The notes under the pieces: model-generated | The model's database searches: none | What the model was told of the DNA's origin: nothing | The model's input: the letters and a program-made list of their open reading frames with translations, nothing else | Position numbers and translations under genes: made by a program | Assembly: GCA_000827325.1 (NCBI GenBank) | Contig: KN832872.1 | Location: 1,922,001 to 1,986,000 of the forward strand | Source: Oidiodendron maius Zn | Lineage: Eukaryota; Ascomycota; Leotiomycetes; Myxotrichaceae | Length of the DNA stretch: 64,000 bases | Direction of reading: 5' to 3' | Shown: positions 44,453-57,200 of the stretch, one piece after another | How positions within the stretch are numbered: the first letter of the stretch is position 1 | Layout: every line of letters starts with the position of its first letter

Positions 44453-45736
44453 TTAATAACTCCTAGATACTGGCGGTACGCTCTTACAATCCTCTTCATC
44501 TAGGGTCTTCATAACTACATTTCCATATCCAACTTTCACCTCACTCTCTGCATTCTTCTGCCACATTACTGTATGTTTCATCCATCTGTTATCATCCCGC
44601 TCGGGGAAGTCCTCTCGAGCATGACTTCCCCTACTCTCTTTTCTCTGCAATGCACTTTTACCGTTTGAGCTGCGCAAGTGAGAAGATTCCGCATTTCTAG
44701 AGTCTCAATGAGATCGGAGTTCCAAATAAGGCTCTTGTCTCTTACACGAAGACGCGAGTTGAAATTGTCTTCTACTTGCTGTATGCTGGACACTCCTTTA
44801 GAAGAGATTTCTCTGTTCTGAACACAGCAACATCGTTTTGCATGGCTTTTTGCGTCTCGAGTCGTAAGCTCGCTGTTAGCATATCCCCATCTAATTTCCT
44901 AATGTTCTCCATATCGGCAATAGGTTTGTAGCCAATATCTTCCCGAATTTTGGTGTGCAGCGGCATGTTTTGTTCGTTGTTTTCAGCGATGTGCAAGGCG
45001 CATGCGCGTCCGAACACGACCATATCTAAAAGAGAGTTGGCCCCTAGCCTATTCGTTCCATGGACACTGACACATGCTGCTTCTCCATACAAACCAGGAA
45101 CAATGGCTTCTTCTCCACTTTCGGGAGATATTGAGAGAGCTTAGTCCTTGTAATTGGTCGGTATGACACCCATACAGTAATGTACTGTGGGAAGAACTGG
45201 AATTGGTTCCCGGGTTATATCTATTCCCGAAAATATAGATGCCGTTTCTGCAATTCCTGGTAGTCGTTCATGAATTAGGTGTTCTGGCAGATGAGAAAAT
45301 TGGAGGTATATATGATCTTTTTCTGGGCCACAACCTCGCCCCTCTCTAATCTCCAGGTTCATTGAGTGCGATACAACGTCACGACTTGCCAGGTCTTTCG
45401 CTGTTGGCGCGTACCGTTCCATAAATCGCTCCCCATTGGCGTTTAGAAGATACCCCCCCCCCCTTTCGCCTCTTGCTCCTTCTGTGATGAGCACGCCGGC
45501 TCCGTAGATCCCCGACGGGTGAAATTGAACAAACTCCATATCTTGATTTGGTAGCCCTGCGCGAGCCACCATGGCATTCCCGTCCCCAGTTGATGTATGA
45601 GCTGAGGTGGCTGAGAAGTACGCGCGGCCATAGTCTCCTATAGCAAGCACGGTGTCCTTCGCAAACATCCTGTGGAGTGTTTGATCTTCCAAGGATAAAC
45701 ATATCACGCCAACACATTTGCCTTCTGATATGAGTA
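44453..45736 (-). pseudogene. Succinate dehydrogenase/fumarate reductase flavoprotein pseudogene, C-terminal half
   Basis: The minus strand reads as the C-terminal half of the SDHA/FrdA flavoprotein: [106 protein letters not shown] and the end PPVSRSY. Damage: an in-frame TAA at 45141-45143, a frameshift near 44785, another near 44660, loss of residues before GEAAC, an Asp replacing Gly in GDYGR, and an 11-C run at 45453-45463 that adds about two codons. The gene is cut by the retroelement island at 45736; the upstream part resumes at 63673. It is a decayed paralogue, not the mitochondrial enzyme gene. Confidence 0.88.
45720..45736. repeat. Left copy of the 17-bp target-site duplication of the LINE
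   Basis: gccttctgatatgagta here is identical to 63673-63689. The two copies flank the retroelement island, and joining the outer flanks through one copy restores the flavoprotein reading [10 protein letters not shown]. Confidence 0.88.
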
Positions 45737-46612
45737 TTATTATTATTATTAATACTCTGTTTAGCTATCTAGCTACAGAACCTCTACTAGAAATATCATA
45801 AGGTAAACCGTGCCCCTTAGGGCTGGACGAAACCCTTATACATTAGTCCCTATATACACGAAGCGTCTTCGCCTGGTCCTCGCTGCTACTTAGCTAGTCT
45901 CACTGCCGACTATATGATACTACCTGGAGCCTCTATAGCCCCCTTTCTTCCTTCTCCTCCTCCTAGTCCTAGATTGCTGTATACCTGCAGGCTTGCTGGA
46001 ACTTAGGGAGGCGGCTGCTAGCTAGTAGCTACCTTACTACCGTCCCTGTATAGGCTGGGTCTACTGTTGCTGCTATAAAGTCATGGGTAGTTTGAAGGGG
46101 GTATAGTAGGAGGACCCTCTAGAGCTCCTCTCTCTCTTATTGTAGTTCTAGACAATAGAGGACTATATAGGCTAGCATTTCCCATATAATACTATAGCGA
46201 TAGAGTAGTATATTTACTTCTAGAACCCTTTACTAGAATAGGAATACTTAAAGCCTTATCTTATCTATATAGATCTATATAAGAAGAGAGCTTTTATACT
46301 TCTTAAAGCTCTAGTGTTTCTAGAGTACCTTCTTCTCTTTAAATTTAGGGTCTATATCTACTAGTTCTATATTAGGTTCTCTCTAGAACCTTACTTATAT
46401 CTTAACCTTACTTTCCTACTATAGTCTCTAGTCTCTCTTTACTGCTTTATCTATTATTAGCTCTCTTTTAGTATACTACCTGTTTACTTACTTTATCTTC
46501 TATTCTTCTTCTTTAGATAAGAGTTATAGTTCTACTAGCCTGATTCTTATTCTCTACTATTAGAGATAGATTACTACTATAGTATAGATACTATATACCT
46601 TTTTAGCTATAT

Positions 46613-46930
46613 TATTAAGAGTATTTCAGTGTAGCTATTATTAGATATAGTATATAACTAAAGATACTATATTATATTCTTTAGAAGATATATTACCTTC
46701 TGATATATTGTCTTCTAAAGTAATAGTATACCTATAGTATTCCTAATAATATATCCCTTTAGAGAGAACTAATCTCTAAGGGATACTATAAAGTATATAT
46801 AAAGAGGTATAGTAACTACTATAATCTATATAATAACTCTAATTAATCTGAATACCTTACTCCTTACTCTTACTCTACTTCCTTTATATTGCTCTTATTA
46901 TATATACTTTATAATTGTAGCCTTTTAATA
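46613..46930 (+). repeat. Copia 5' LTR
   Basis: 318 bp; aligned by eye to 52898-53215 without gaps, with 21 differences that are all transitions. Confidence 0.9.
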
Positions 46931-48432
46931 GGTTATAAGTCTAGGTTTTGCCTTAAATTAGTAGTTATATTAGATATATTAATTAATTGTTTATTAAAGT
47001 CTATAAGTCTATTATATAGATAGTAGAATAGAAGGCAATTATAGGAGCCTTTAAACTAGAATAGAATATATAGTAGCTTGATATATATAGAAAGAGTCTA
47101 TAAATAAGCAACTAGATAAAGTAGCTTAATACAAGTAGAAGAGACTATAAATAAGCTAGATATAACTACTAGTTTAAATAGGATTATAGCTAGTAATCTA
47201 AATCAATTTAACTAACTAACTATTATAATAAGGTTATTGAAACTATAGACTACTATTTGATAGTCTGAAACTTCTACTCCTTTATTTATTATAAATACTC
47301 TAGTTGATTCTAATACCAGGAACCTGGAAGTATAGATTTTAATCTAGAATATCTTACTTAGAAACAACTAGTATCTGTCTTTAGCTACTTAAACTAGAGA
47401 AGCTAGTTCCAGCTATTTAATCTATATATTATTAGATAAGAGCTTAACTTTATTCTTAACTAGACTAAGAGTAGCTATATATAGATTAGATAATTTATAT
47501 CTATCTTTATACTATCTATATTAGATCTAATTAATAACCTTATAGAAGGTATTAATAGCCTAAATATTAAGATAAAGATACTATAATAGAATATAAAGAA
47601 AAAAGAGAAGTATTAAGCTAGTTTAGCTAAAGTCCTTTACTTAATTATAATCTATATTAGTTTACTAAATCAAGCCTTTATTAAACCTCTTTTAGATACT
47701 AAAGATAAATAGAATATATTATATATTAAGTATAGTATAACTAAACTATAAAAATAGTATAAAGACTTAAAGAAGATTATATATTTTATATTAGCTAAAG
47801 GGAAGCTAATTAAGGATATTTAGATTAAGCTTATAAAGCTAGAAAAAAGAGTTATTATAGCTAACCTTATACTAGTATTAGTATATACTAAAAATACTCT
47901 ATTCAAATTCTTTTTTTAGAGACTTCTAGATAACTACTTGGTTATCTATATAGCCTTAGATACTTAGAACAAGTTAGATATAACTAAAAAACTCTAGATT
48001 CTCTAGAAGTATAAATTATAGATAAAGGATATTACTTCTAGTAAGGTATTTATAGTTAATTATTATTATTATTATTATCCTCCGCAATGGCTAAGCCGCA
48101 GTACTTCTATACAATAATATCCTATATATAAAGGCTAACGCAACCTCTTGGAAGAATCCTTACTGATATGTATACCCCCTTGTAATACAGGCAAATAATC
48201 GGGAGGCCTAGGTAAACTCGTCCAGTAGCAACTCTAAACCAAACTTCCTCCTTCTCCCTGGGATCAGACCACTGTCCCTGCCTCTGGTGTCCAGCCCTGT
48301 CTCTCACTCAGTTCTGTTCCTAGACGGCCTCTGGGGGCTGGTCGCTTCGCTACTTGATTGGTCGCGGTTGTAGGGCCCTATCACCCTAGTCTCAAGCTCT
48401 TTGGTCGTGTATCAATGATTTGGTCTTCGTCG

Positions 48433-48458
48433 TTTCTAGAGGCTCACCCCTCTAGAAA
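48433..48458. repeat. Perfect 10-bp inverted repeat in the SINE body
   Basis: tttctagagg (48433-48442), 6-nt loop, then its reverse complement (48449-48458). Likely a stem-loop in the SINE RNA. Confidence 0.8.
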
Positions 48459-48473
48459 GGTAGGGTTTTGCCC

Positions 48474-48586
48474 AGGTTCTCGGTTAGGCGACCGCTGCTG
48501 TGGTATCCGGGAGCAGAAGCCGGGGCCAAGGTTCTCGGTTAGGCAAAAACCGCTGCTGTAATAACCGGGAGCAGAATCCGGGTTCA
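48474..48586. repeat. 55-bp tandem duplication in the SINE body
   Basis: Two units starting aggttctcggttaggc at 48474 and 48529, sharing the ccgctgctgt and ccgggagcagaa blocks with a few differences between copies. Confidence 0.8.
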
Positions 48587-48664
48587 AGCTAGGCCTAGGG
48601 GGAGCAGTCCTAGGTGAACCAGCTAGTCATCTTCTGGGAGGCAACAGAAGAGGTGCCTAGAGCT

Positions 48665-48768
48665 GGATTCGAACCAATATCCCTTACATCACAGGTTTAA
48701 ATAGGGTGGGCAAGACCTATTAGGTTCGATGATGACTTTTGGGACCCAGGCGCATGACCACTGCACTA
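48665..48768 (-). promoter_or_regulatory. RNA polymerase III internal promoter (A and B boxes) of the SINE
   Basis: A box TAGTGCAGTGG at 48758-48768 fits TRGYNNANNGG exactly; B box GGTTCGAATCC at 48665-48675 fits GGTTCGANTCC exactly. Both are on the minus strand in the right order, about 80 bp apart. Confidence 0.75.
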
Positions 48769-51700
48769 TCCGGGCATTTATAGTTAAAGATAACTAGAGA
48801 TATTAATAATAGAGAGATTAGGACTTTAGTACTAACTCTAATTATCTAAAGAAAACAGCTAGATAATACTCTAAACAATTAGTTCTCTATTATCTATATA
48901 ATAATAAGTATTTTATCTAGAACTATAGCTTTAAGGAAGAAGTACTTAAATTTATCCAGAAACTTAAAGCTAAAAGCTAGGCTATTAGAGACAAGAGCTA
49001 TAGAAAGTAGAGGGTCTCCTTAAAACTAAAGAAAAGGAGTCCTAAACCTAAACTCTAAAGGGGATATATTATAAATAATACTTAGAACTTCTTATCTACT
49101 TTAGATAATAATAATAAGCCTTTATTTACTAAACTAGATAATATTAAAGAATCAGAGGATAATACTAAAGTAGCTACTATTTTAAAAGAAGTAATTAGTA
49201 AGATCTAGCTATCCTAATAAGCCTTAGATACTAGTATCTCTTTATATATAACTAACTAAACCTAACTTTTTAAAGAGCTACTAATTTCTATTTACTAGTA
49301 TATTATTAAAGTTAGAGGAGAGAAGTTATATTTAGAATATAAAGGGATAATCAAGATATATATTAGTTCTAGTAGATCTATACTTTTATCTAATATACTT
49401 TATATTCCTTATCTTAGTATTAATCTTATATTATTTTAGAAAATCTGCTTCTAGAAAGGTATTCTTGGTTTATTTAATAATAAGACAATATACTTCAAGA
49501 AAGATAATAAGATATTTATTTAAGTAGATATATCTAATAGTATATATATTATCTTATAGATTAGGAAAGAGCTTAATAAGAGAGCCTTCCCTGCTTAAAG
49601 TAATTTAATCTAGTTACTAAAGGAAATTACTCTAGCTTATACTTTATCTTATTTGACTCTACTAGTAAAGGAAACTAATAATAAGCTAGTATATAATTAC
49701 TAAGAGTATAAGGCTAATAATAAGTCTGATACTCTTAGCTTATTAGATACTAGTCTATAGCTTAAGAAGGAATCTAAGAAGGAAATCAAGGAGTAATATA
49801 AACTAATATATTAATAGTTTAGCTACTATAGCTCTAAAAAGCTAAGGAAACTATATAAAGTTAATAATATCTATAAAATCATAATCTCTAGATATATCTA
49901 AAGGAGTCTATATAAAGTATATAAACTAGCTAAGCTATAGAACTAGATTAGTAAGCAGCTAAACCTCTAGAAAGATTAGATACTTAAGCTTGTTTCTATT
50001 AATATATATAGTCTATTCCTAAAAACACTAAGAGAAAACTCCTACTTTAGAATATTAGTTAAGAATACTATTTATAAAGAATAGGTTATTCTAGCTAAGA
50101 TAAAGGATAAGCTTATCCTGAAATTATACTATTAGAAAATAAAGATAAAGCAAGAAATCTAGATAAGACTAATTAGAGTTAAAGTTAATAATACTACTAA
50201 GCTTAAATTACTCCTAGAAAATTAAGTAAAGATAGAGAGAGTAGTCTATTAGCTAATAGCTTTTTACTAGTATAATCAAAACAGACTAGTAGAGAGAGCT
50301 ATCTAGACTACTAAAGGGGATATATAAGCTATACTAATCGATACTAAGCTACTAATTGAGTTCTGGAATAAGGTAGTAGAAGTATATATATATATCTAGA
50401 ATAGACTATCTAGAGAGATTAGATTATCTACCCTAGACTATACCTTTTTACTAAAAGAGACTTATATAGATATAAAGAACTAGAAAGCTAATTATATCTA
50501 TATATTCAATACTAAATGCTATATATATATTAACCTAAAGTTACTATCTAAAGGCAGTAAAGTAGATAAGCTTATACCTAAAGGATAAGTATATATATTT
50601 ATAGGATACTCTAAGACTATAGCTAAATAGTTTAAGGTATATATACTAGACTTAGGATATACTATATAATTAGTAGTAGTAGACTAGAATAAGTTAGTCT
50701 AAAGAGGAACTATAGACTTAAGGATTTATAGCCTAAATCTATAGAAGACTTCAAATAAACTACCTTTATAAAACCTAGCTAGATAACTAAGAAGGCTAGT
50801 AGATAAGGAGAAACTAGTTCTAATAGTAACTCCTCTATTATCTAAAAGATTAAATAACTTTAATATAATTATTCTAGTATTAGCTAAGGTAATATCCTTT
50901 AAGTCTATTATTAAACCTAGTAAACTAGTTACTTTATAAAATATCTTATTAGAATAAAGTATACTAGATATTACTCTATTACTAGATATTATACTAGATA
51001 CTATCTTAATCAAGGATAACTACTTTAAGTATACTAATATACTTTATATCTAGCTAAGTAATCTTATTAAGCTAGATTACTATAATATATAGAAGTAAAA
51101 GCCTAACTCTAATAATATACTAGAGGAAAGATAGACTAAGATTATTAAAGCTATACTTGTAATAGCTTAAAATATAGATATTAGTCTAGAGGAAGTTATA
51201 CTACTAAGCTTAGTAGAAGTAGAGACAATTCTAATTCCCTAGTTATATAGTAATATAATAGACTATCTATAATATAGATTATAATAGTAAATAGCTATCT
51301 AATAAGAGATTATATTACTAGAGGTAAATAATATCTAGAAGCAAGAAATATACTCTAATAGAGCTAACTTTATCTCTACTAAATAGATCTTTATAATCAA
51401 GCTAAATATAAATAGTTTAGTTAAATAGTTTAAAGTAAAGCTTATAGTAAAAGGATTCTTATAGATATAAAGAGAGGATTATAATGAAATCTTTACTCTA
51501 ATAGTATAGATAGATATACTATAAGTATTTATAGCAATTATAACTATTAAAGACTTAGAATACTATCAATTTAATATTAAAAATATATTTATTAAATTAA
51601 AGCTATAGGAGATAATCTACCTTACTTTACTAAAAGGAGTAAGAGTTAGACCTAGATATATATTATAGGCTATATAGAGCCTTTATAGATTAAAGCAATC

Positions 51701-52897
51701 TACTTAAGACTAGAACCTTCTAGTAAGGGACTTCCTACTTAAGATTAGCTTTATCTAGAGTCTAGTAGACCTATATCTCTATACCTATACTAAATGTAGT
51801 ATAATCTTACTCTTATATATTAATAATATTATAGCTATAGCTAGAAAAATATTAAATATTAACTAGTTCTACTTTAAGCTTTCTACCTGATTTAATACTA
51901 AGGATCTAGAAAGGATTTCTAAAATTCTTAATATTCAGGTTATAAGAAATCAGAAGATAAAAGAGCTATTTATTGACTAGAAAGACTACCTCTAGACTAT
52001 CCTAAACTACCTTAGATTTAGGGAAACCCCTTATAAGATAAAATAGATACTATTAAATAGATATAATAAAATCTATCTAGTTTTAGAATAGGATACTATA
52101 ATAAACAAGACTAAGTACTAGTAAGCAATAGAAAGTATAATATATAGGATAGTCTTTATATACCCTGATATTGTATTTAGTATAAGGAGACTAAACTAAT
52201 ATCTAAAAGGTCTAGTAAAGCACTATAGTAATAGTCTAAAAGAATTCCTTAGATATATCAGATATATAATTGACTAGAAAATCCAATATAGTCTAATAAA
52301 ATAATCTAAGCTTATTATATATATAATAGATATACTAGATAAGAACCTTATAGTCTATTTAGATACTAACTAGACAGGAGATAAGTCTGACTATAAGAGT
52401 ATATCTGGATATATTATAATACTTTATAGAGGCTTAATATCCTAGACAAGTCAAAAGTAAAAGTTAGTAGCTATATTAAGTACTAAATCTAAGTATATTA
52501 TAATATTACTATATATAAAGCAAGTAGTATAGCTAGAATAAGTAATTAGAGATATAGGATATCTAGAATATATTAGGAAAGATCCTAATAATGTTTAAGT
52601 TAAAGAGGATAACTAGGGAGCTCTAGTACTAGTAAAGAACCCTTATTTATATAAATAATCAAAGTATATTAATATCTAATATTACTATATCCAGGATCTT
52701 AAAGAGAGAAAGAAGATTATAGTCTTATATATATCTACTACTGAAATAATTGCAGATAGAATAACTAAGCTACTTAGCTAAAATATATTCCTCTATTTCA
52801 AGGAATTAATAGAGCTAATAACTAGTAGGAGTAAAAGTAAATAGGAGTACTACTAATAGCAAGAACTTAATTGTATCCTATAAGGACTAAGTAGAAG

Positions 52898-53215
52898 TAT
52901 TAAGAGTATTTTAGTATAGCTATTATTAGATATAGTATATAACTAAAGATACTATATTATATTCTTTAGAAGATATATTATCTTCTAATATATTGTCTTC
53001 TAAAGTAATAGTATATCTATAGTATTCCTAATAATATATCCCTTTAGAGAGAACTAATCTCTAAAGGATACTATAAAGTATATATAAAGGAGTATAGTAA
53101 CTACTATAATCTATATAATAACTCTAGTTAATCTAAACACTTTACTTCTTACTTTTACTCTACTTCCCCTATATTACTTTTATTATATATACTTTATAGT
53201 TATAGTCTTTTAATA
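52898..53215 (+). repeat. Copia 3' LTR
   Basis: 318 bp partner of 46613-46930. Preceded by a purine-rich stretch suitable as polypurine tract and followed by the TATAT target duplication. Confidence 0.9.
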
Positions 53216-54016
53216 TATATCTATATATTTAAGCCTTAACTTAAATTCTATAACTTTCTTATTAAAGTATATATAGATTAGTAAAGTAATTACTTTAACT
53301 TTAAAGTATTAAATCTAGATTATATAATATCCTCTAGTTACTATATAGAGATAGTTAGACTATACTATATTAAAGTAGTTAGTAATACCTCTAAGGTTTA
53401 TCTTTATCTTACTAGATTTATACTATATAGATACTCTATATATTATTATTGCTTTTATTACCTTAGTATAGATTTCTCTTATATAGACTAGACTATATCT
53501 CTAGACTAATACTATAAGCTTTATAAATATAAGCTTCTAGATAACTAGCTTCTTTTTAACTTCTTTTAGATAATAACTCTATTAGAACTTTTTATCTAGC
53601 TAGACTCTAAGGAATTAGACTAACTCTACTAGATTAATTATATATTCTATTAGATAAACTATCTTTAAGAACTCTATATACTTCTAGATAAAGTATATAA
53701 GTTTACTCTTTTAAAGAGTAAACTCTATATCTTTTATTTTAGTCTAATGTTTATAGACTTTAAATATACCTTTAAGTTACTAGTAGTTCTTCTAGATATT
53801 ATAGCTAGCTACTAGAAGGTTTATATTATCTATAAATCCTATAATTATTAGGTTTTTATACTTCTTTAGAGCTTTATAGAGTAAAGCTATATAGAATAGA
53901 AATAGGATTAATAATAAAGGGGATTACTATAGAACCCTTACTTTAATCTATATTAGCTTTAATACTTTACTATTAAATATAAGCTTTATAGAGTATATTT
54001 TAAGATAGCTATTAGT

Positions 54017-54229
54017 ATAATAACTTAAGAGGAATAGAGATCTTAATCTAGAAGTAAGAGCTTAAAGATATATTTAACTATTAATTAACTTAACTAAGAG
54101 AATAAACTAAAGAGTAAAGAGAATAAAAAGAAGAGAGTCTTTATATAGAGAAGACCTAATTAGGTAACCTAGTAGAGTAAGGTTATATAGTTCTAGTATA
54201 TATATATTAAAAGGTTTAATATTATAATA
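54017..54229 (-). repeat. Gypsy LTR (element 3' side)
   Basis: 213 bp, near-identical apart from transitions to 60138-60351. Confidence 0.87.
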
Positions 54230-57200
54230 TTATTTCTTTCTCTAAATAGACTTACCTTTAAGCTATATAAACAAGTATAATAAAGAAATAGTATCTATAT
54301 TCCTACTTTTTATACCTATCTTTACTGTCTTAATATACTAAGGACTATTCTATCCTCCTTTTATCCTATAGTAGTTATTATTTCCTTAAGCCTTTAGTTC
54401 TTTACTCTATTAATAGTAGTCTATCTAGTACTATAGGTTAGCTAGTAGCCTTTTAGTATTATTATACTCCTTATAGAAGGCCTTAAGCAGGTAAAGCAAC
54501 CCCTTAAAGTTCTCTATATTATAGAACTTAGACTAGTAATCAAAGCTTATCTATTTAGTCTAGTATTAGAACCTTTATTACTTTACTTTACTCTAATAAA
54601 TATATTTAATCTTCTATTTAGGGTACTAGTTATATATAACTAATAGTAGTAGATTAGAGTACTAGTCTAGTAAGGGATTACCTAGATCCTTCTATAAGAG
54701 GTCTAGAGTAAAGATATTATTCTACTAGTTACTATTAGAGAGATTAATCTAATATAAGTATCCTACTTGCTTTATAATTCTATAGAGACTCTTATTCTAG
54801 TAATCTAGCTTTTAGCTTAGATATTTACTTATCTAGTTCTTAGTAGATATCTAGACTTTATTACTAGTACTAAAGTTAACTAGTCTATAGTACTTGTTTA
54901 TCTGGATACTCTACCTTTCCTATACCTTAGCTATTGACTTATAATACTATTTCTATACTTTATAGATCCTTTTAATCTATACCTATATATCCTATCTAGC
55001 TCTAGAGATATACTCTAAGATAGGGATATTGTTCTAAGAGTATTCCTAATCAATATCTATCTATAGCTAGTAGTCTAGCTTAACCTAGAAGGATAATAGA
55101 CTAGTAGAGTTATATAGTAAAGCAGCTACTATATAGTCTATAGTATAGATTAGATAGGACTAGTTATCCTAGAAGGTATTAATAAAAGAGTAAAGCTACT
55201 AATTAATCTACTAGTTTATATTCTCTATTTAACTATCTATTTAGAGATAATAAACTATAGAGAGTTTAAGCCTTATTCTAAGGAGGTAATAGAACTCTTT
55301 CTAGAAGGCTAATATAAACTATAGACTATAATCTAAGACTATAGTTATAGCTAGTCTATAGTACTTATATATATATATTAGATAAAGCTATACTAGTATC
55401 TATATATCAACTATCTTATTATAGGGGATTAATATAGGTCTCTTGTTTAACTAGTCTATAAATATATAAACTATATTCTTGCCTTCCTTATCTAATAATA
55501 TCTCCTTAAAGTCTATAGAGATATATTACTAAGGATAGTCTAGTATTAGTAAGGGGTATAGTAGTTCTAGAGTCTTATCCCTTAGAACCTTAGATTATTA
55601 GTAGATATAATAGTTACTTATAAACTAATCAATATTAGTGCTTATTCTATACTAGTAGTACTATTCCTTAATCAGGAGTCCTATCTTATACTTTCTAGAG
55701 TAAGCTATTAAGATTCTATAATATAAGGCTTTGATTAGGTCTATATAGACTAACTAAACGACTATAAGCTTCCTATTCCTCTTAAGTAGGCTATCCTGGA
55801 TTATATATCTACCCTTGTCTTACTAGCCTAGCTTCTAGATATATATAAGGTCTAGTGCTATATAGTTAGTCTAGAGGATTTCATCAATTAAGTCTAGCTA
55901 GTCCTTGATTAAAGAGAGGAATAGATCAATCTGATTAACCTTAAGGTTCTAGATTATCTACTAGTCTAGATTCTTATATAGTAGTAGAACCTATTCTCTA
56001 TTATCTTTCTTAGCTTAATTAAGGTCTCTAGTCTATTCCTTGATTTGTATTAATGGATTAGCCTTATTAGTCTTACCTGGTTTATAGAATATCTTGAAAT
56101 AGTACTAGGATAGGATTTCTATCTAATATACTTGTCTTACTAAGAGTAGTTTAGAGATTATAAAGTACTCTAAAGCTTTATAGTCTATAATAACTTGAAT
56201 AGAGTCTCTAGTACTTTCAAGTTTAGAGTACTAGTACTATAAAGCCTAAACTATTACTAGTAGTTCCTTATTATAGATTAAGTAATTAATTTTAGTAAAG
56301 GCTATTATCTTTAAGAAGTATTCTATAGAGTACTATTCTCTATTAAGACCTTTTTAGGAGAATATAGTAGTAGTAACTATATTAGAGGTATTAGTCTCTA
56401 GGAGGTATTAGCTATCTAGGTTATAGTATACTAAGATTAGAGTATAGGTAAGTATATATTAGAGTGTCTTAAATACCTAGATATAGCCTTTATTAAAGGA
56501 GAACTTATAATCCTTATAGATAAGTCTAGTAAAGAGTAATATAATACAACTATAATTATAGATAAATTACTAATAGAAGTTATAGAATCTAAGAAACAAT
56601 TAGACTCTATAGACTATATAAGAGTAAGGCTAGTCTATAATTACCTTAACCTTATTAGGGTTAACCTATATTCTATCTATAGAGATAATAAAGTCTAGGT
56701 ATTTAGTTTATATAATATTAAACTTATACTTCTTGATATTAGTCTATAAGTCTATAGCTTATAGTCTTTTAATTACCTACTTGATATATATCTTATACTA
56801 GAGCTTATCTTCTAAGTAGATTAAGATATTATTAAGATAAGCTATATAAGTTATATCTAGAAGATCTTGAAGTATATTATTAATATAGCTCTAGAAGGCT
56901 ATAAGACTATTAGTTAGTCTAAAGAGTAAGACTTTATATTAGAATAGACTATAGTATATTTAGAAGGCTATTAGCTCTTCTAACTTAAAGAAGATCTAGA
57001 TCCTATAGAATACTTAGTAGATATCTAGCTTAGTAAATACCTTAGCTTTATTTAACTATATAAGTATCTTATTAATTAAAAGAAGAAGATAATAGTTCTT
57101 CTTAGTTAGTATATTAAGCTTATAGTAGTTAATATAGAACTATAGCAATCTATTAGCCTTATAGATAAAGAGAATCAGGGCTATAAAAGAGGCCTTACTT

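Larger units (their letters stand above)
48060..48775 (-). mobile_element. tRNA-like SINE, not RIP-mutated, inserted in the copia element
   Basis: A 716-bp block of ordinary base composition inside the A+T-rich copia element, flanked by a 12-bp direct repeat atttatagttaa (48048-48059 and 48776-48787). Read on the minus strand it starts GCCCGGATAGTGCAGTGGT, which contains a good A box (48758-48768), followed by a perfect B box GGTTCGAATCC (48665-48675), and ends with a TAA repeat tail (TTA run at 48060-48078). Head with RNA polymerase III promoter, simple-repeat tail and target duplication together define a SINE. The body holds a 55-bp tandem duplication and a perfect hairpin. The roughly 80 bp between A and B boxes is longer than in a tRNA, so the head may derive from an intron-bearing or expanded tRNA. 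Absence of RIP implies insertion after the copia element was mutated. Confidence 0.8.
46613..53215 (+). mobile_element. RIP-mutated Ty1/copia retrotransposon with paired LTRs
   Basis: Two 318-bp LTRs (46613-46930 and 52898-53215) flank the element, with a 5-bp target duplication TATAT (46608-46612 and 53216-53220). LTRs start TATTAAGAG and end TTTTAATA, consistent with TG..CA ends changed by C-to-T. The plus-strand interior keeps recognisable but stop-filled copia pol: the reverse-transcriptase stretch with YLYTYTK near 51775-51793 and the following LLYINNI (from LLYVDDI), RNase H STKSKYI near 52480, and ADRITKLL near 52750. A PBS-like sequence follows the left LTR at 46931. The order (reverse transcriptase and RNase H last) is that of copia. 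An inserted SINE accounts for 716 bp. No functional ORF remains. Confidence 0.9.

Noticed and set aside
48060-48775. Reading the G+C-normal block as a host gene fragment or a stand-alone tRNA gene
   Set aside because: Target duplication, TAA tail and internal Pol III boxes explain it as a SINE; the tRNA-like head does not close into a cloverleaf with a proper acceptor stem.
50726-51013. 95-codon minus-strand frame inside the copia element
   Set aside because: Antisense to the copia pol region in RIP-mutated DNA; low-complexity Ile/Leu/Ser composition from A+T bias.
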